Shown here piece after piece: positions 16,368 to 26,068 of a DNA stretch of 64,000 nt. Each line of letters starts with the position of its first letter. The first letter of the stretch is position 1. A model generated the notes under the pieces. The model saw nothing but the letters and a program-made list of their open reading frames with translations, was not told where the DNA came from and made no database searches. The DNA is taken from NCBI GenBank assembly GCA_030765645.1, contig JAVCCE010000011.1, positions 62,001 to 126,000 on the forward strand, read 5' to 3'. This DNA is from Candidatus Hinthialibacter antarcticus. Lineage in GTDB: Bacteria > Hinthialibacterota > Hinthialibacteria > Hinthialibacterales > Hinthialibacteraceae. The position numbers and the translations under genes were made by a program.

Positions 16368-17795
16368 TTATCGACTCGACTTTAATTGCTGTAATAAGTC
16401 GACGGTTTCATTCACCAGTTTTTCTCCGGCTCCCGTTTGCACCGATGAGGTAACGACTTCATAACTTCCCTCCTCATAGGCTTTGCAAGTCGGGATATAG
16501 AAATCGAAATCGTTTGCGAGCGTGATGATAAAGTTGTTCTTAAACGGAGAGCGTTTCTTTAATTCCATTCCCAATTCAACAAAAATCTCATGCGGCCAGG
16601 TAATAACTGCGGTGTCAGCGCCAAGCCGGAACGCATGAATCTCCATTGTATGAAATTCACCTTCTTGCCTCATCAGCATGTCGGTATTCAACACTTTCCA
16701 TGCTTCAACCAGCGCCAAAAAGGGGGGCTTCTTCTCAAACTGCGTTTGAAACGCTTCACGCGCTTTTTGAATTTTTGCTTCAGAAATCGCGGCAAATGGA
16801 ACCTCGATTTTCCTAGTAAGCACCGCCAGCGATGGCGGCGCAACCGCTTTTAATTCTGGAACCTTTTGTAGAATGGTCTGCGTGAATGCGTTCGCGATAT
16901 ATTCAGAATTGTTATTGGGTTCTTTCGTATAAAAATTGATATGGTTGGTATCGCCCGACGTCCCCTGCCCGTAAAGCGAAAAGAAATGCGCGCCAAATTC
17001 GTTACGAAGATTGGTTTGCAACAATCCGGGAAAATCCGCTCCATATTGATCGCCGCCAAACACAGCCGTATGCACAGCGAACGAAGTCAGTGAGCCGATT
17101 GGCTTTTGATCGTTGGCGTCTCGAAAAAGCAGAATCGGAAAATCTTCATCAACTGGCCCGGCGGCCCGCACGATATCGGGGTTCATTTTTCCTGGATTAA
17201 ACCGCACCGACCCGTCTTTCATGTGAAAGCGGCGGTTAAAAGCAATGCCCTTTTGTTGCGCAACGCCGACTTCCAGCGTTACCGTTTTCATATTGACCGC
17301 CGCCTGTTGCGCCGATTGGACGCAGCGATCTACAAGAATTTTTTGATAATCAATGGTTGCGTTTGGGTCTTTGCCATGCGCCTCGATAGCGGCTTCGTGA
17401 AACAGGTTCCACAGAGTCCCATAAAACTCCGGCCCGGCATGAGTGTGCGTGGCCGCAACCGATATGTTCTTGAATGGAATGCCGAGCGATTCCTGTACCC
17501 GATGCCGCACCTGGTTGGTGATCGGCGACGGGATGCTGCACAGATCGCAGATCACCAATGCGGCTTTGACGCCGCCTTGCTCCCAGACCATTGCTTTGGC
17601 AAAAAGCGGATCGTGAACGCCGTTGTTGAATTTTTCGTAATAGTTCCCTGCCATACGCCAACCCACAGGCGGAGTAATTTCGACTTGAGAACTGCCCAGC
17701 AAAAACGCCTCGTCGTCATTCGCGAATGAAGACGGCGCCGCAAACGAAAAAATAGCAATCATGCAAAGTATGTTTATGAATAGATGTAATTTCAT
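16368..17795 (-). CDS. Secreted neutral/alkaline ceramidase-family protein
   Basis: This 475-residue exported protein has a signal peptide (residues 1-25, ending SSFA) and the N-terminal signature of the neutral/alkaline non-lysosomal ceramidase family: VEITPPVGWRMAGNYYEKF near residue 38 and the zinc-site motif ATHTHAGPEFYG near 115. It lacks the long C-terminal domain of true ceramidases, so hydrolysis of a sphingolipid amide is only one possibility; many short homologues occur in glycan loci. ATG 17795 has a GGAGAG site. It is divergent from the operon at 17951 and converges on iolG. Confidence 0.78.
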   Translation of the reverse strand: MKLHLFINILCMIAIFSFAAPSSFANDDEAFLLGSSQVEITPPVGWRMAGNYYEKFNNGVHDPLFAKAMVWEQGGVKAALVICDLCSIPSPITNQVRHRVQESLGIPFKNISVAATHTHAGPEFYGTLWNLFHEAAIEAHGKDPNATIDYQKILVDRCVQSAQQAAVNMKTVTLEVGVAQQKGIAFNRRFHMKDGSVRFNPGKMNPDIVRAAGPVDEDFPILLFRDANDQKPIGSLTSFAVHTAVFGGDQYGADFPGLLQTNLRNEFGAHFFSLYGQGTSGDTNHINFYTKEPNNNSEYIANAFTQTILQKVPELKAVAPPSLAVLTRKIEVPFAAISEAKIQKAREAFQTQFEKKPPFLALVEAWKVLNTDMLMRQEGEFHTMEIHAFRLGADTAVITWPHEIFVELGMELKKRSPFKNNFIITLANDFDFYIPTCKAYEEGSYEVVTSSVQTGAGEKLVNETVDLLQQLKSSR

Positions 17796-17883
17796 GCCTA
17801 ATTCTCTCCATCGTTTTATTCACATTGATAAGCGATCAAATGAGATTCAAATTCGTTTCATTCTCTGGTAGGATGAACGAACA

Positions 17884-17895
17884 ATGCTATAGCAT
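17884..17895. promoter_or_regulatory. Perfect 12-bp palindrome in a divergent promoter region
   Basis: ATGCTATAGCAT is self-complementary and lies midway between the leftward ceramidase-family gene (start 17795) and the rightward oxidoreductase gene (start 17951). It contains TGCTATAGC, resembling an extended -10 element. It could be an operator overlapping a promoter, but one copy alone is weak evidence. Confidence 0.35.
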
Positions 17896-17950
17896 ACTCT
17901 CATATTTTTTGTCGTTTGAAAATACTTCTTTCCAGGGAAAGGAATTTACC

Positions 17951-19192
17951 ATGGCCCGCCCTACTCAATCACGACGAGCATTCTTTCAAAAAACCTCCAT
18001 CGCCGCCGCGCTTCCATTACTGACCGTGCTGCCTCAGTCCGCAAAAGGCGCAAATGATCGCCTGCAAATCGGGGCCATTGGCTGCGGCAGCCGAGGGCGC
18101 AACGCGCTGATGACCGAGATTCATCAATTCAGCGCCGACCAGAACGTTGCCATTACCGCCGTTTGCGACGTGTGGAACCAACATCGTGAATCGGCGGCCT
18201 CCATGACCGAAGAATGGTTTGGTAAACGGGCGCAGGAATTCGTTGATTATAGGGATGTCCTGGCCCTTTCCGATATCGACGCCGTTACCATCGCGACGCC
18301 CGACCACCTTCATGCAACCATTTTGTATGACGCCGTCAAAGCAGGCAAAGACGCCTACTGTGAAAAACCGCTGGCCCGTAATCTCAAAGAACTCCACCGG
18401 GTGGTCGACGCCGTCAAACAGTCCGACCGCGTTGTCCAACTGGGAACGCAGTTGCGCAGTTATCCCTCTTTCACTGGATGCCGCAAAGCCGTACACGATC
18501 AAACACTGGGCAAAATCATCAAAGTCGCGCAAACCCGCAACTATTACGAACCCTACTGGTATGGCTTCAAACGCGACATCAAAGAATCCGACACCCATTG
18601 GGAACAGTTTTTAGGCCATGTCAAACACCGCGATTTTAACGACGATCAACATAGCGTCTGGTATGGATACCGCGACTTCACCGACGGTTCAATCTCAAAC
18701 TTGATGTGCCATTTCATTGATCTGGTCCATTATATTACCGGCGCCCAGTTCCCCTCTTGCGCGGTCACACTTTGCGGCAATTACGCCTGGGAAGACCAGC
18801 GCACCTGCCCCGATTCCGTCCACACATTGCTTGAATACCCTGAAGGGTTCATGGTGAGCTACTCGACGTCCTGCGGAAACGGCAACGGAAATTACACCAA
18901 GTTCTGGGGAACCAAAGGAATGATCGACGCCACCGATTGGCGCGAACCATTTATGACCGGAGACGGGACAAACGCCGAAGGACGCATCGAAAAAAAGCAG
19001 CGCGTCCCCGACGTGGATATCGCGCCCCACATGCTCAACTGGCTGCAATGCCTACGCAACCGGGAGCAACCCAACGCCGATATCAACGCAGGCTATCAAC
19101 ACGCCATCGCCTGCCTGCTGGCTGACGCGGCCTATCTCAAAGAACGGAAAATGACCTACGATCCCAAAAAGCGTAAATTCAAATCCGCATAA
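17951..19192 (+). CDS. Tat-exported Gfo/Idh/MocA-family oxidoreductase
   Basis: This 413-residue NAD(P)-dependent sugar oxidoreductase carries a twin-arginine leader (QSRRAFFQKTSIAAALPLL, residues 6-24), so it is folded with cofactor before export. The Rossmann loop GAIGCGSRGRNAL starts near residue 43 and the catalytic YCEKPLARN motif near 136. The domain after about residue 250 matches the bacterial type oxidoreductase C-terminal region common in Planctomycetes-like glycan loci. ATG 17951 has an AAAGGAA site, so the longer upstream reading is rejected. It heads a seven-gene rightward series ending at 30369. Confidence 0.86.
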   Translation: MARPTQSRRAFFQKTSIAAALPLLTVLPQSAKGANDRLQIGAIGCGSRGRNALMTEIHQFSADQNVAITAVCDVWNQHRESAASMTEEWFGKRAQEFVDYRDVLALSDIDAVTIATPDHLHATILYDAVKAGKDAYCEKPLARNLKELHRVVDAVKQSDRVVQLGTQLRSYPSFTGCRKAVHDQTLGKIIKVAQTRNYYEPYWYGFKRDIKESDTHWEQFLGHVKHRDFNDDQHSVWYGYRDFTDGSISNLMCHFIDLVHYITGAQFPSCAVTLCGNYAWEDQRTCPDSVHTLLEYPEGFMVSYSTSCGNGNGNYTKFWGTKGMIDATDWREPFMTGDGTNAEGRIEKKQRVPDVDIAPHMLNWLQCLRNREQPNADINAGYQHAIACLLADAAYLKERKMTYDPKKRKFKSA

Positions 19193-19223
19193 TGCGCAAC
19201 ACGGCTTGAAAGGACAATGAGAC

Positions 19224-20567
19224 ATGAAAAAAGCATTCGTATTCTTCTTAATCCTCACAACCACCCTGCTTGCAGGCTCGATACATGCAGCACACCACGA
19301 CGGCCTGCTTGCTGGTTATGCGGAGGTCGATATTACTCCCCCTATGGGCGTTGGAATGCCCGGGTATTTTAGTGAACGCAAGGCCGATGGCGTTCTCGAC
19401 CCCTTGCGGATCAAATCGCTCGCTCTCACCCATGATGACGCGACGGTACTCGTTCTTGCGGTTGATCTCATTTCGTTAAAGCGTCCAGTCATCGACAAAA
19501 TGCGCGACGCCATCACAACAGCAACAAACGTCCCGGCGGAGCGAATCTTCATCCATGCGACCCACACCCATACTGGCGCCCGCGTATCTGAAATTGAAGA
19601 CAAACTTCCAGGACAAGCAGCGGCTGCCGTTCTCAAAGCATTAGAGAACCAAAAGCCGGAGGCGAAAGTCACCTGCGGCAGCGCACAAGAGAACACAGTC
19701 ACATTCATTCGCCGTTATCTGATAACGGACGGTTCAGTGCGCACCAATCCAGGACGCGCCAACCCAAACATCGTGCGCCCCATTGGCCAAATCGACCCGA
19801 ATGTCAATGTTTTGTCTTTTCACGACGCCAAAATTTCCATCGTCAGTCATGGGCTTCATTGCGACTGCGTCAGTGGTACAAAATTCTCCGCCGATTACCC
19901 CTATCACCTCACCCAACGGATCAAAGAAAGCCTGGGCGCAGATTGGGATGTCATCTTTCTCAACGCCTGCTGTGGAAATCTCAATCACATTAACGTACAT
20001 GATAAAACCCAAAAAAGCGGCAATGAGGAAGCGCGAAAAATTGGCCGGGCGTTAGGCGAGGCCGCGTTAAAGGCCCACGCGGATTCGGCAGAAATTGAAA
20101 TCGACAAGATAGACTCGAGAGTAACTACCGTTAATTCTCCAATGCGCAAAGTCCCCGCAGAACTTTATGCGTGGGCGAAAGCCGAAATGCAGCAGGATTC
20201 AGATAAAGCGAAAAAGCGAAACTTCAACGAATACACCCCAAAAGGCGTTATCCAATTGGCCGAAACAACCGAAACAAACCGCCCGGCTGAAATCATTGCC
20301 TTACGGATAGGCCCGGTTGGAATCGTCGGCCTGCCCGCTGAATGCTTTGTCGAAATGAGCAGGTATATTCAAAACCATTCCCTGTTAGATTCGACCTTCG
20401 TAATCGGCCTGACCGGCGGCTCAATGGGCTACGTTCCACACCAGCGCGGGTATTCAGAAGGCGGCTACGAAGCGACCTACAGCAGCGCCCCGCTTGCGCC
20501 AATCACCCCAAACTTGTGGACCGACGCGGCGATCCGTTTGCTGAAAGAGTTGAAAGCAGCAAAGTAA
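19224..20567 (+). CDS. Second secreted ceramidase-family protein
   Basis: This 447-residue protein has a cleavable signal (residues 1-22, SIHA-A) and the same family motifs as the protein at 16368: VDITPPMGVGMPGYFSERK near residue 35, ATHTHTGARVS near 112, and a later HGLHCDCVSG segment. The two are paralogues separated by the oxidoreductase gene. AAAGGACAATGAG precedes the start, and the gap to the previous gene is 31 bases, so co-transcription is likely. The substrate is unknown; an amide or ester of a glycolipid or amino sugar is an inference. Confidence 0.78.
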   Translation: MKKAFVFFLILTTTLLAGSIHAAHHDGLLAGYAEVDITPPMGVGMPGYFSERKADGVLDPLRIKSLALTHDDATVLVLAVDLISLKRPVIDKMRDAITTATNVPAERIFIHATHTHTGARVSEIEDKLPGQAAAAVLKALENQKPEAKVTCGSAQENTVTFIRRYLITDGSVRTNPGRANPNIVRPIGQIDPNVNVLSFHDAKISIVSHGLHCDCVSGTKFSADYPYHLTQRIKESLGADWDVIFLNACCGNLNHINVHDKTQKSGNEEARKIGRALGEAALKAHADSAEIEIDKIDSRVTTVNSPMRKVPAELYAWAKAEMQQDSDKAKKRNFNEYTPKGVIQLAETTETNRPAEIIALRIGPVGIVGLPAECFVEMSRYIQNHSLLDSTFVIGLTGGSMGYVPHQRGYSEGGYEATYSSAPLAPITPNLWTDAAIRLLKELKAAK

Positions 20568-20601
20568 AAAATATCACTCTAATTAGAAAAGGCGATCATT
20601 G

Positions 20602-22269
20602 ATGAACCGTAGAGAAGCGCTTCAACTTATCATGGCGACGGCGTCTACCAGCGCCCTGGCGCAAGCGGCTGACAATGAGATTGATCCGGGCGTCATTCAA
20701 CGGCATGACGCAAGACTGAAAGAGACGCTGGCGAAACAAGTGACTGACCCAAACCACCGGGGGTTTGGCGCCTATCCAGATCAATGGCAACTCTATCACT
20801 GTTACGCAGCGGCAAGCCTGCTAGAAAACGCGGTCGCAGCCTACTTGCACCCCCGGTCAGCGTATTACCATGACCAACCGCTTCTCAAACGAATTTCCTG
20901 GGCGGTTGATTTTTTAAACAGAAACCAGTCGCCTGAAGGCAACATTGATTTGCTGACGACCAATTTTGGTTCGCCGCCTGACACGGGTTTTGTTGTGCAC
21001 CACGTTGCGACCGCCGCCAAACTGGCAGCGCTTCATCAGGCCGAAGACATCGCCGCGCAGATCAAACCCTTTCTGCTGAAAGCAGGCGCGGCCATGTCCG
21101 AAGGCGGCGTCCACACTCCCAATCACCGCTGGGTCGTCTGCGCCGCCCTGGCCCAGATCCACGACCTCTATCCAAACCAGAAGTATTTAGACCGTATAAA
21201 CGCGTGGCTTGCTGAGGGAATCGACATTGATGAAGAAGGGCAGTTTCACGAACGAAGCACCACCATCTATAACGCTGTCTGCGACAATGCGTTTGTAACC
21301 CTCGCGCAGAAACTCGACCGCAACGACTTACTCGAACCCGTGCGCAAAAACCTCGACAGTATGTTGTATCTTCTTCACCCCAACTTTGAAGTCGTGACCG
21401 AAATATCAAAGCGCCAGGATATCAATACAAACGGAACCATGAAAAGTTACTGGTTTGCGCTGCGGTATATGGCGGTTTATGACGACAACGGACAGTACGC
21501 GTCAATTCTCAACAGCATGGAGCCGGAACAAATCAGCCTTCCATTGCTGATGGAGTATCCGCTGTTACGCAAACCGCTGCCAGAGTTGGCTCCTCCACCC
21601 CAACAATATAATAAGGTGTTTCCCTTGTCGGAAATCAGCCACATTCGCCGGGGCAAACTAAGCGCAACCATCATGCACCGCCAAAACAGCCGCTGGTTTG
21701 CGCTGCGCAATGGAAACGCCGTCATCAATGCGGTCCGCTTCGCGTCTGCATTCTACGGCAAGGGACAATTCAATCCAGAACACTTCCATCAAGACGGAGA
21801 CGCCTACATTTTCACGCAAGAGATGAAGGCGCCGTATTATCAGCCCATCACCGATCCGTCCCTAAAACCCATCACCTCTGAGAACCTCGGCAGGGCCAGG
21901 CAACATCGCGAGCAGACGAATGTATCTGTCATGCAGTATGAAACAAAAATCGTCGATAAAGGCGCGATGTTTGAACTCCACATCAACGCCGTTGGAACAG
22001 ATAATGTCCCTATCGCCATTGAGGTCAATTTGCGCGAAGGAGGGACAATTGAGGGCGTCGTCCCGGCGCCGAACGTCGCAGACGCCTTCTTGTTAGATGA
22101 CGGCTATGCGGCCTACACGCTTGGCCGCGACTCCATCCGCTTCGGCCCGGGACGAAGAGATCACGCCTACACCCAGATACGCGGCGCTCTCAGCAAATTG
22201 TCCGGCCCAAGCGTCTACATCACCGGATACACGCCGTTCCAACATGTCATTCAATTTGAAGCGGTATAA
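20602..22269 (+). CDS. Exported (alpha/alpha)-barrel-type protein of unknown function
   Basis: I do not recognise a named family for this 555-residue protein. The start MNRREALQLIMATASTSALA looks like a twin-arginine or Sec leader. Residues 60-330 are helical with repeated W/Y/H-rich segments (YPDQWQLYHCYAAASLLE, NHRWVVCAALAQI), resembling the toroid of heparinase- or alginate-lyase-like enzymes. The C-terminal third is beta-rich, as in such lyases. ATG 20602 is preferred over TTG 20599 because AAAAGG lies nine bases upstream. It follows the ceramidase-family gene by 34 bases. A polysaccharide lyase or hydrolase is plausible but unproven. Confidence 0.6.
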   Translation: MNRREALQLIMATASTSALAQAADNEIDPGVIQRHDARLKETLAKQVTDPNHRGFGAYPDQWQLYHCYAAASLLENAVAAYLHPRSAYYHDQPLLKRISWAVDFLNRNQSPEGNIDLLTTNFGSPPDTGFVVHHVATAAKLAALHQAEDIAAQIKPFLLKAGAAMSEGGVHTPNHRWVVCAALAQIHDLYPNQKYLDRINAWLAEGIDIDEEGQFHERSTTIYNAVCDNAFVTLAQKLDRNDLLEPVRKNLDSMLYLLHPNFEVVTEISKRQDINTNGTMKSYWFALRYMAVYDDNGQYASILNSMEPEQISLPLLMEYPLLRKPLPELAPPPQQYNKVFPLSEISHIRRGKLSATIMHRQNSRWFALRNGNAVINAVRFASAFYGKGQFNPEHFHQDGDAYIFTQEMKAPYYQPITDPSLKPITSENLGRARQHREQTNVSVMQYETKIVDKGAMFELHINAVGTDNVPIAIEVNLREGGTIEGVVPAPNVADAFLLDDGYAAYTLGRDSIRFGPGRRDHAYTQIRGALSKLSGPSVYITGYTPFQHVIQFEAV

Positions 22270-22364
22270 CGATGTTTCATTAAGCGCATTTATCTTCTCA
22301 CACGCGAGAGAAGTTCCGTATCGACCCTCATACAGGGAGACAGAGGGCGGGGCAATTTGATATG

Positions 22365-22381
22365 ATTTCATGCGATGAAAT
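22365..22381. other. Short perfect hairpin upstream of the DUF4838 gene
   Basis: ATTTCAT and ATGAAAT form a 7-bp stem around GCG in the 146-base gap between 22269 and 22416, the largest gap of the operon. It may be a weak terminator, a processing site or an operator. Confidence 0.3.
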
Positions 22382-22415
22382 TTGAACGCCACGATCAAAC
22401 TCATTTGGGAGATAG

Positions 22416-24932
22416 ATGATGAAACGTTTATTTGCAATCGTCTTTGCAATAGTGTTTGTATCCGCTGTTTCTGAAGCAAAAGAATATGTAAAAACAAACG
22501 CATTAGCAAACTGGTCAATTGTCGCGTCTGAAGACGCCATCCCAAGCGAAAAATATGCGGCGCAGGAGTTTCAGCGTTTATTGAAAGACGTGAGCGGTAT
22601 TACGCTGCCGATCACGTCTCGCCCTCCTGAGAGCGCAGGCGTGATTTTCATCGGTTATAGTGAAGAGATGGCGGCAAGCGAGGTGGGATTTTCTATTGAT
22701 GATTTGGGTGAAGAAGGGCTGCGCATCCACACAACCTCAAATCAAATTTCCATCGCGGGCGGGCGCCCCCGGGGAACGCTCTACGGCGTTTACGAATTTA
22801 TGGAGCGCTATTTTGACGTTCGCTTTCTGACGCACGACCATACCTACATTCCATCAAAGAAAACAACAAGAATACCATGCGAGACATTTACTTACATTCC
22901 GCCGTTTACGTTCCGCTGGAGTTATTACAAAGAGAACGCCGCCTATCAGGATTTCGCGGCGAAATTACGCGTGAACACAACAACCACTGATGAAAAGTTG
23001 GGCGGGAAAACCAATCAGGAACTGATCAACCATTCGTTTCATCATTTACTTTCTGTTGAAGAGTATGGAAAAACACACCCCGAATATTTTGCTCTCGTCG
23101 ATGGCGAACGAAAATTGGATATGTGGGGCGGCGGGCCGGAACTGTGCGTCACCAATCCAGACGTGATAGAAATTGTAGCGAACAAGGTGATTCAAGAATT
23201 AGACGCGAACCCGGACCGGCAAAACTATAGCGTGAGTCAAAACGATAATGACAAGTATTGCCGCTGCAAACGCTGCGAAGAAATCAACCAGCGCGAAGGA
23301 ACGCCGATGGGTTCCCACTTGGCTTTCGTCAACGCTGTCGCCGAACGCGTCGAAGCCAAGCATCCCGATGTTAAGATTGGCACCCTGTCGTATTGGTACA
23401 CCCGCAAACCGCCAAAAACCATCCGCCCGCGCGACAACGTCCAGATTCAATTGTGCAGCATAGAATGCAGCACATTGTATGCGCTGGATGATCCTGATTC
23501 AGAAAAGAACCGGGAATTCTGCGATGACATGAACAAATGGGGCGCGATGTGCGACGATATATGGATATGGAATTACAACACCAATTTCCGCTATTACGAC
23601 CTGCCGTTTCCCAATCTGCGCATCATCAGCCCCAATATTCAGTATTTTGTGAAGAACCATGTGAAGGGCCTGTTCATGCAAGCCAACGGCAACAGCATGA
23701 CGGGTGAAATGTGCGACCTGCGTAACTACGTCATCAGCCGTTGTATGTGGGACCCCGATTTAGACGGTTGGGAATTGGCGAAAGAATTTTGTCAGTTGCA
23801 TTATGGTAAGGCGGCGAAAACGGTTTTTGCCTATCTGGATTTTCTGCATGACAACGCCGAACGCGCGGGGTATGAGCCGGGCTGTTTTCCCAATCCGTAT
23901 GAGTTGGGATTGAATGCAGAGGTTTCAACCAAAATTTTCAAATACTTTCAAAAGGCGCTAAAGCAAACCGAAAATGAGGAAGTCTTTAAGCGCGTTGAAA
24001 AAGCCTCGATTTGCGCCTGGCGGGCGGTGTTGGAAACCTGCGGCGAAATGCAAATTAACGATGGAAAATTAGTCGTTCGCTACCCGGCGCCGTTTGAAGA
24101 CGCAGTCGAAAAATACAAAGCACTAACAAAGAAGTATGGTCAAGAGCGCGCCGAAGAATGGGAGCCTATCGATAATTATTATTCGCTGTTAGATCGCGCA
24201 ACAAAAGAAGGCTTCAAAGCGGAAAAATTAGAAAATGATCAATGGTCGGTCCCCGTGATTGCTGAAAAGAACGGCATGATCGTTGATCTTTTCTATAAGC
24301 CAAAGAAGCGCTATTTAACGGGCAACTTTGCCGACCGTTCGCTGCGCTTATTGTTTGACCGTTGTACGATTGAAGAACAAGGTGTTAAGGGATTTCAGGA
24401 TGCGCCAGAAGAATTTGAATCTGAGTCGAGCCAAGACGCTGTCGTTCTAAGTAAGAAACTTGCCGACGGTTCGATGTATACCCGCCAGATTGGTTTTGAC
24501 GCTGAAAACCCCGGTCAAATCGTGTTTAAGACAGAGATCACCCACAACGGCGCCGAACCCAAAACCTATCAGATTCAGATCACGCCGGAATTTCATTCTG
24601 GCGAGGCGACCGGCAATTCAAAGATTGTTAGCGCATATATCCAAGACGATGGTTGGCGCCTGTTTAACGAAGACTGGAAAGACAGCGATGGACCGGGAAA
24701 ACAAATTCTTCGAAATGCAACAGGCGGAGAATACGCATTCTTTAATCATAAGCAGCGCTACGGCGTCAAACTTAGTTATGACTCTGAACACGTGTATGCC
24801 CAAAGTTTATATTGGAACCCGCATTATCCGCTTGCAACCCTGGGGCTGATGACAAAAGAGATTGAACTCAAACCTGGCGGGCATTTTTCGTTTGAATACC
24901 GTATGGAGTATCTATCTCGACGTCCACGTTGA
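22416..24932 (+). CDS. Secreted DUF4838 glycoside-hydrolase-like protein
   Basis: This is an 838-residue exported protein (signal peptide 1-21, SEA-K). Residues 30-150 resemble the N-terminal domain of alpha-glucuronidases (AAQEFQRLLKDVSGI, GRPRGTLYGVYEFMERYF). Residues 190-490 match DUF4838, with NDNDKYCRCKRCEEIN and a WIWNYNTNFRYYDLPFPNL segment. Distant barrel similarity to glycoside hydrolases suggests action on uronic-acid or hexosamine-containing glycans, but no activity is established for the family. The C-terminal part is a beta-sandwich. GGGAG precedes the start. It is in the same operon as RhaT and GH78. Confidence 0.8.
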   Translation: MMKRLFAIVFAIVFVSAVSEAKEYVKTNALANWSIVASEDAIPSEKYAAQEFQRLLKDVSGITLPITSRPPESAGVIFIGYSEEMAASEVGFSIDDLGEEGLRIHTTSNQISIAGGRPRGTLYGVYEFMERYFDVRFLTHDHTYIPSKKTTRIPCETFTYIPPFTFRWSYYKENAAYQDFAAKLRVNTTTTDEKLGGKTNQELINHSFHHLLSVEEYGKTHPEYFALVDGERKLDMWGGGPELCVTNPDVIEIVANKVIQELDANPDRQNYSVSQNDNDKYCRCKRCEEINQREGTPMGSHLAFVNAVAERVEAKHPDVKIGTLSYWYTRKPPKTIRPRDNVQIQLCSIECSTLYALDDPDSEKNREFCDDMNKWGAMCDDIWIWNYNTNFRYYDLPFPNLRIISPNIQYFVKNHVKGLFMQANGNSMTGEMCDLRNYVISRCMWDPDLDGWELAKEFCQLHYGKAAKTVFAYLDFLHDNAERAGYEPGCFPNPYELGLNAEVSTKIFKYFQKALKQTENEEVFKRVEKASICAWRAVLETCGEMQINDGKLVVRYPAPFEDAVEKYKALTKKYGQERAEEWEPIDNYYSLLDRATKEGFKAEKLENDQWSVPVIAEKNGMIVDLFYKPKKRYLTGNFADRSLRLLFDRCTIEEQGVKGFQDAPEEFESESSQDAVVLSKKLADGSMYTRQIGFDAENPGQIVFKTEITHNGAEPKTYQIQITPEFHSGEATGNSKIVSAYIQDDGWRLFNEDWKDSDGPGKQILRNATGGEYAFFNHKQRYGVKLSYDSEHVYAQSLYWNPHYPLATLGLMTKEIELKPGGHFSFEYRMEYLSRRPR

Positions 24933-24992
24933 GAGCCGTCATTTCGTGCAATGACCTAAAGAGTTTCGCATTTTGTGTGGGGTGAATTTTTT

Positions 24993-26036
24993 GTGAATAA
25001 TCCATTCTTCGGCGTGTTTCTACATGCAATCGGCGGATTGGCTGCGGCCAGTTTTTATATTCCGTTCAAAAAAGTCCAACACTGGTCGTGGGAAAGTTAC
25101 TGGCTGGTGGGCGGCGTTTTCAGTTGGCTCGTCGCGCCTTGGGTGGTTGCAGCGCTGACGGCGCCGAATGTGTTGCAGATTCTTTCGGCGTCCCCTGCGT
25201 CGTCGCTGGTCTGGTGTTATCTGTTCGGCGTCTTATGGGGCGTCGGCGGTTTGACCTTCGGCTTGTCGATGCGCTACCTGGGCATGTCGCTGGGCTATGC
25301 GATTGCGCTAGGGTTTTGCGCGGCGTTCGGCACAATCATCCCTCCCCTCTTCGCCGGACAGTTTGGCGAACTCATCAGTAACCTCGCGGGCGTGGTGACG
25401 CTGTCTGGCGTTGTCGTTTGTCTGGTTGGGATTTCGTTTTGCGGCCTGGCGGGCATCCGAAAAGAAAAAGAACTGCCCATCGAGGAAAAGAAAAAAACGG
25501 TTATTGAGTTTGATTTGTGGAAGGGAATCTGGGTCGCGCTGTTCGCCGGGGTGATGAGCGCTTGTATGTCATTCGGCATTAACGCCGGAAAGCCCATCGC
25601 CGACATGGCCGTTCAGTTTTCTACGCCGGATATCTGGAAGAACACGCCGGTATTTATCATCATCCTTGCAGGCGGATTTACGACCAATTTAATCTGGTGT
25701 CTGTATTTGAATTATAAAAATAACACGTGGGGCGACTATGTTCGCTTGATTGATACTCCCATCGTATTCAATTATTTATTTTCTGCGCTGGCTGGCGTCA
25801 CCTGGTATCTGCAATTCATGTTTTATGGAATGGGCACCACCCAGATGGGGAAATATGACTTTGGCAGTTGGACCATCCACATGGCGTTTATTATCATTTT
25901 TTCGAATATCTGGGGCTGGTCGTTTCATGAATGGAAGGGCGTGAGCAAACGCACTCATCGTCTGGTTTGGATCGGCGTTGGGATATTACTGCTTTCAACT
26001 ATCGTTGTCGGCTTAGGCAATTATCTGGCTGAATAA
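24993..26036 (+). CDS. rhaT: L-rhamnose/H+ symporter
   Basis: RhaT imports L-rhamnose with a proton through the inner membrane. The 347-residue product has about ten membrane segments and is nearly the length of E. coli RhaT (344). The start GGLAAASFYIPFKKVQHWSWES corresponds closely to the family N terminus. GTG 24993 is chosen since a GGGGTGA site lies just upstream and the family starts there; GTG 24975 is the longer option. It lies between DUF4838 and the rhamnosidase that would release its substrate. Confidence 0.9.
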   Translation: MNNPFFGVFLHAIGGLAAASFYIPFKKVQHWSWESYWLVGGVFSWLVAPWVVAALTAPNVLQILSASPASSLVWCYLFGVLWGVGGLTFGLSMRYLGMSLGYAIALGFCAAFGTIIPPLFAGQFGELISNLAGVVTLSGVVVCLVGISFCGLAGIRKEKELPIEEKKKTVIEFDLWKGIWVALFAGVMSACMSFGINAGKPIADMAVQFSTPDIWKNTPVFIIILAGGFTTNLIWCLYLNYKNNTWGDYVRLIDTPIVFNYLFSALAGVTWYLQFMFYGMGTTQMGKYDFGSWTIHMAFIIIFSNIWGWSFHEWKGVSKRTHRLVWIGVGILLLSTIVVGLGNYLAE

Positions 26037-26068
26037 CTCAGAGTGAATTCCGAAAATGGAGAGTCGTC

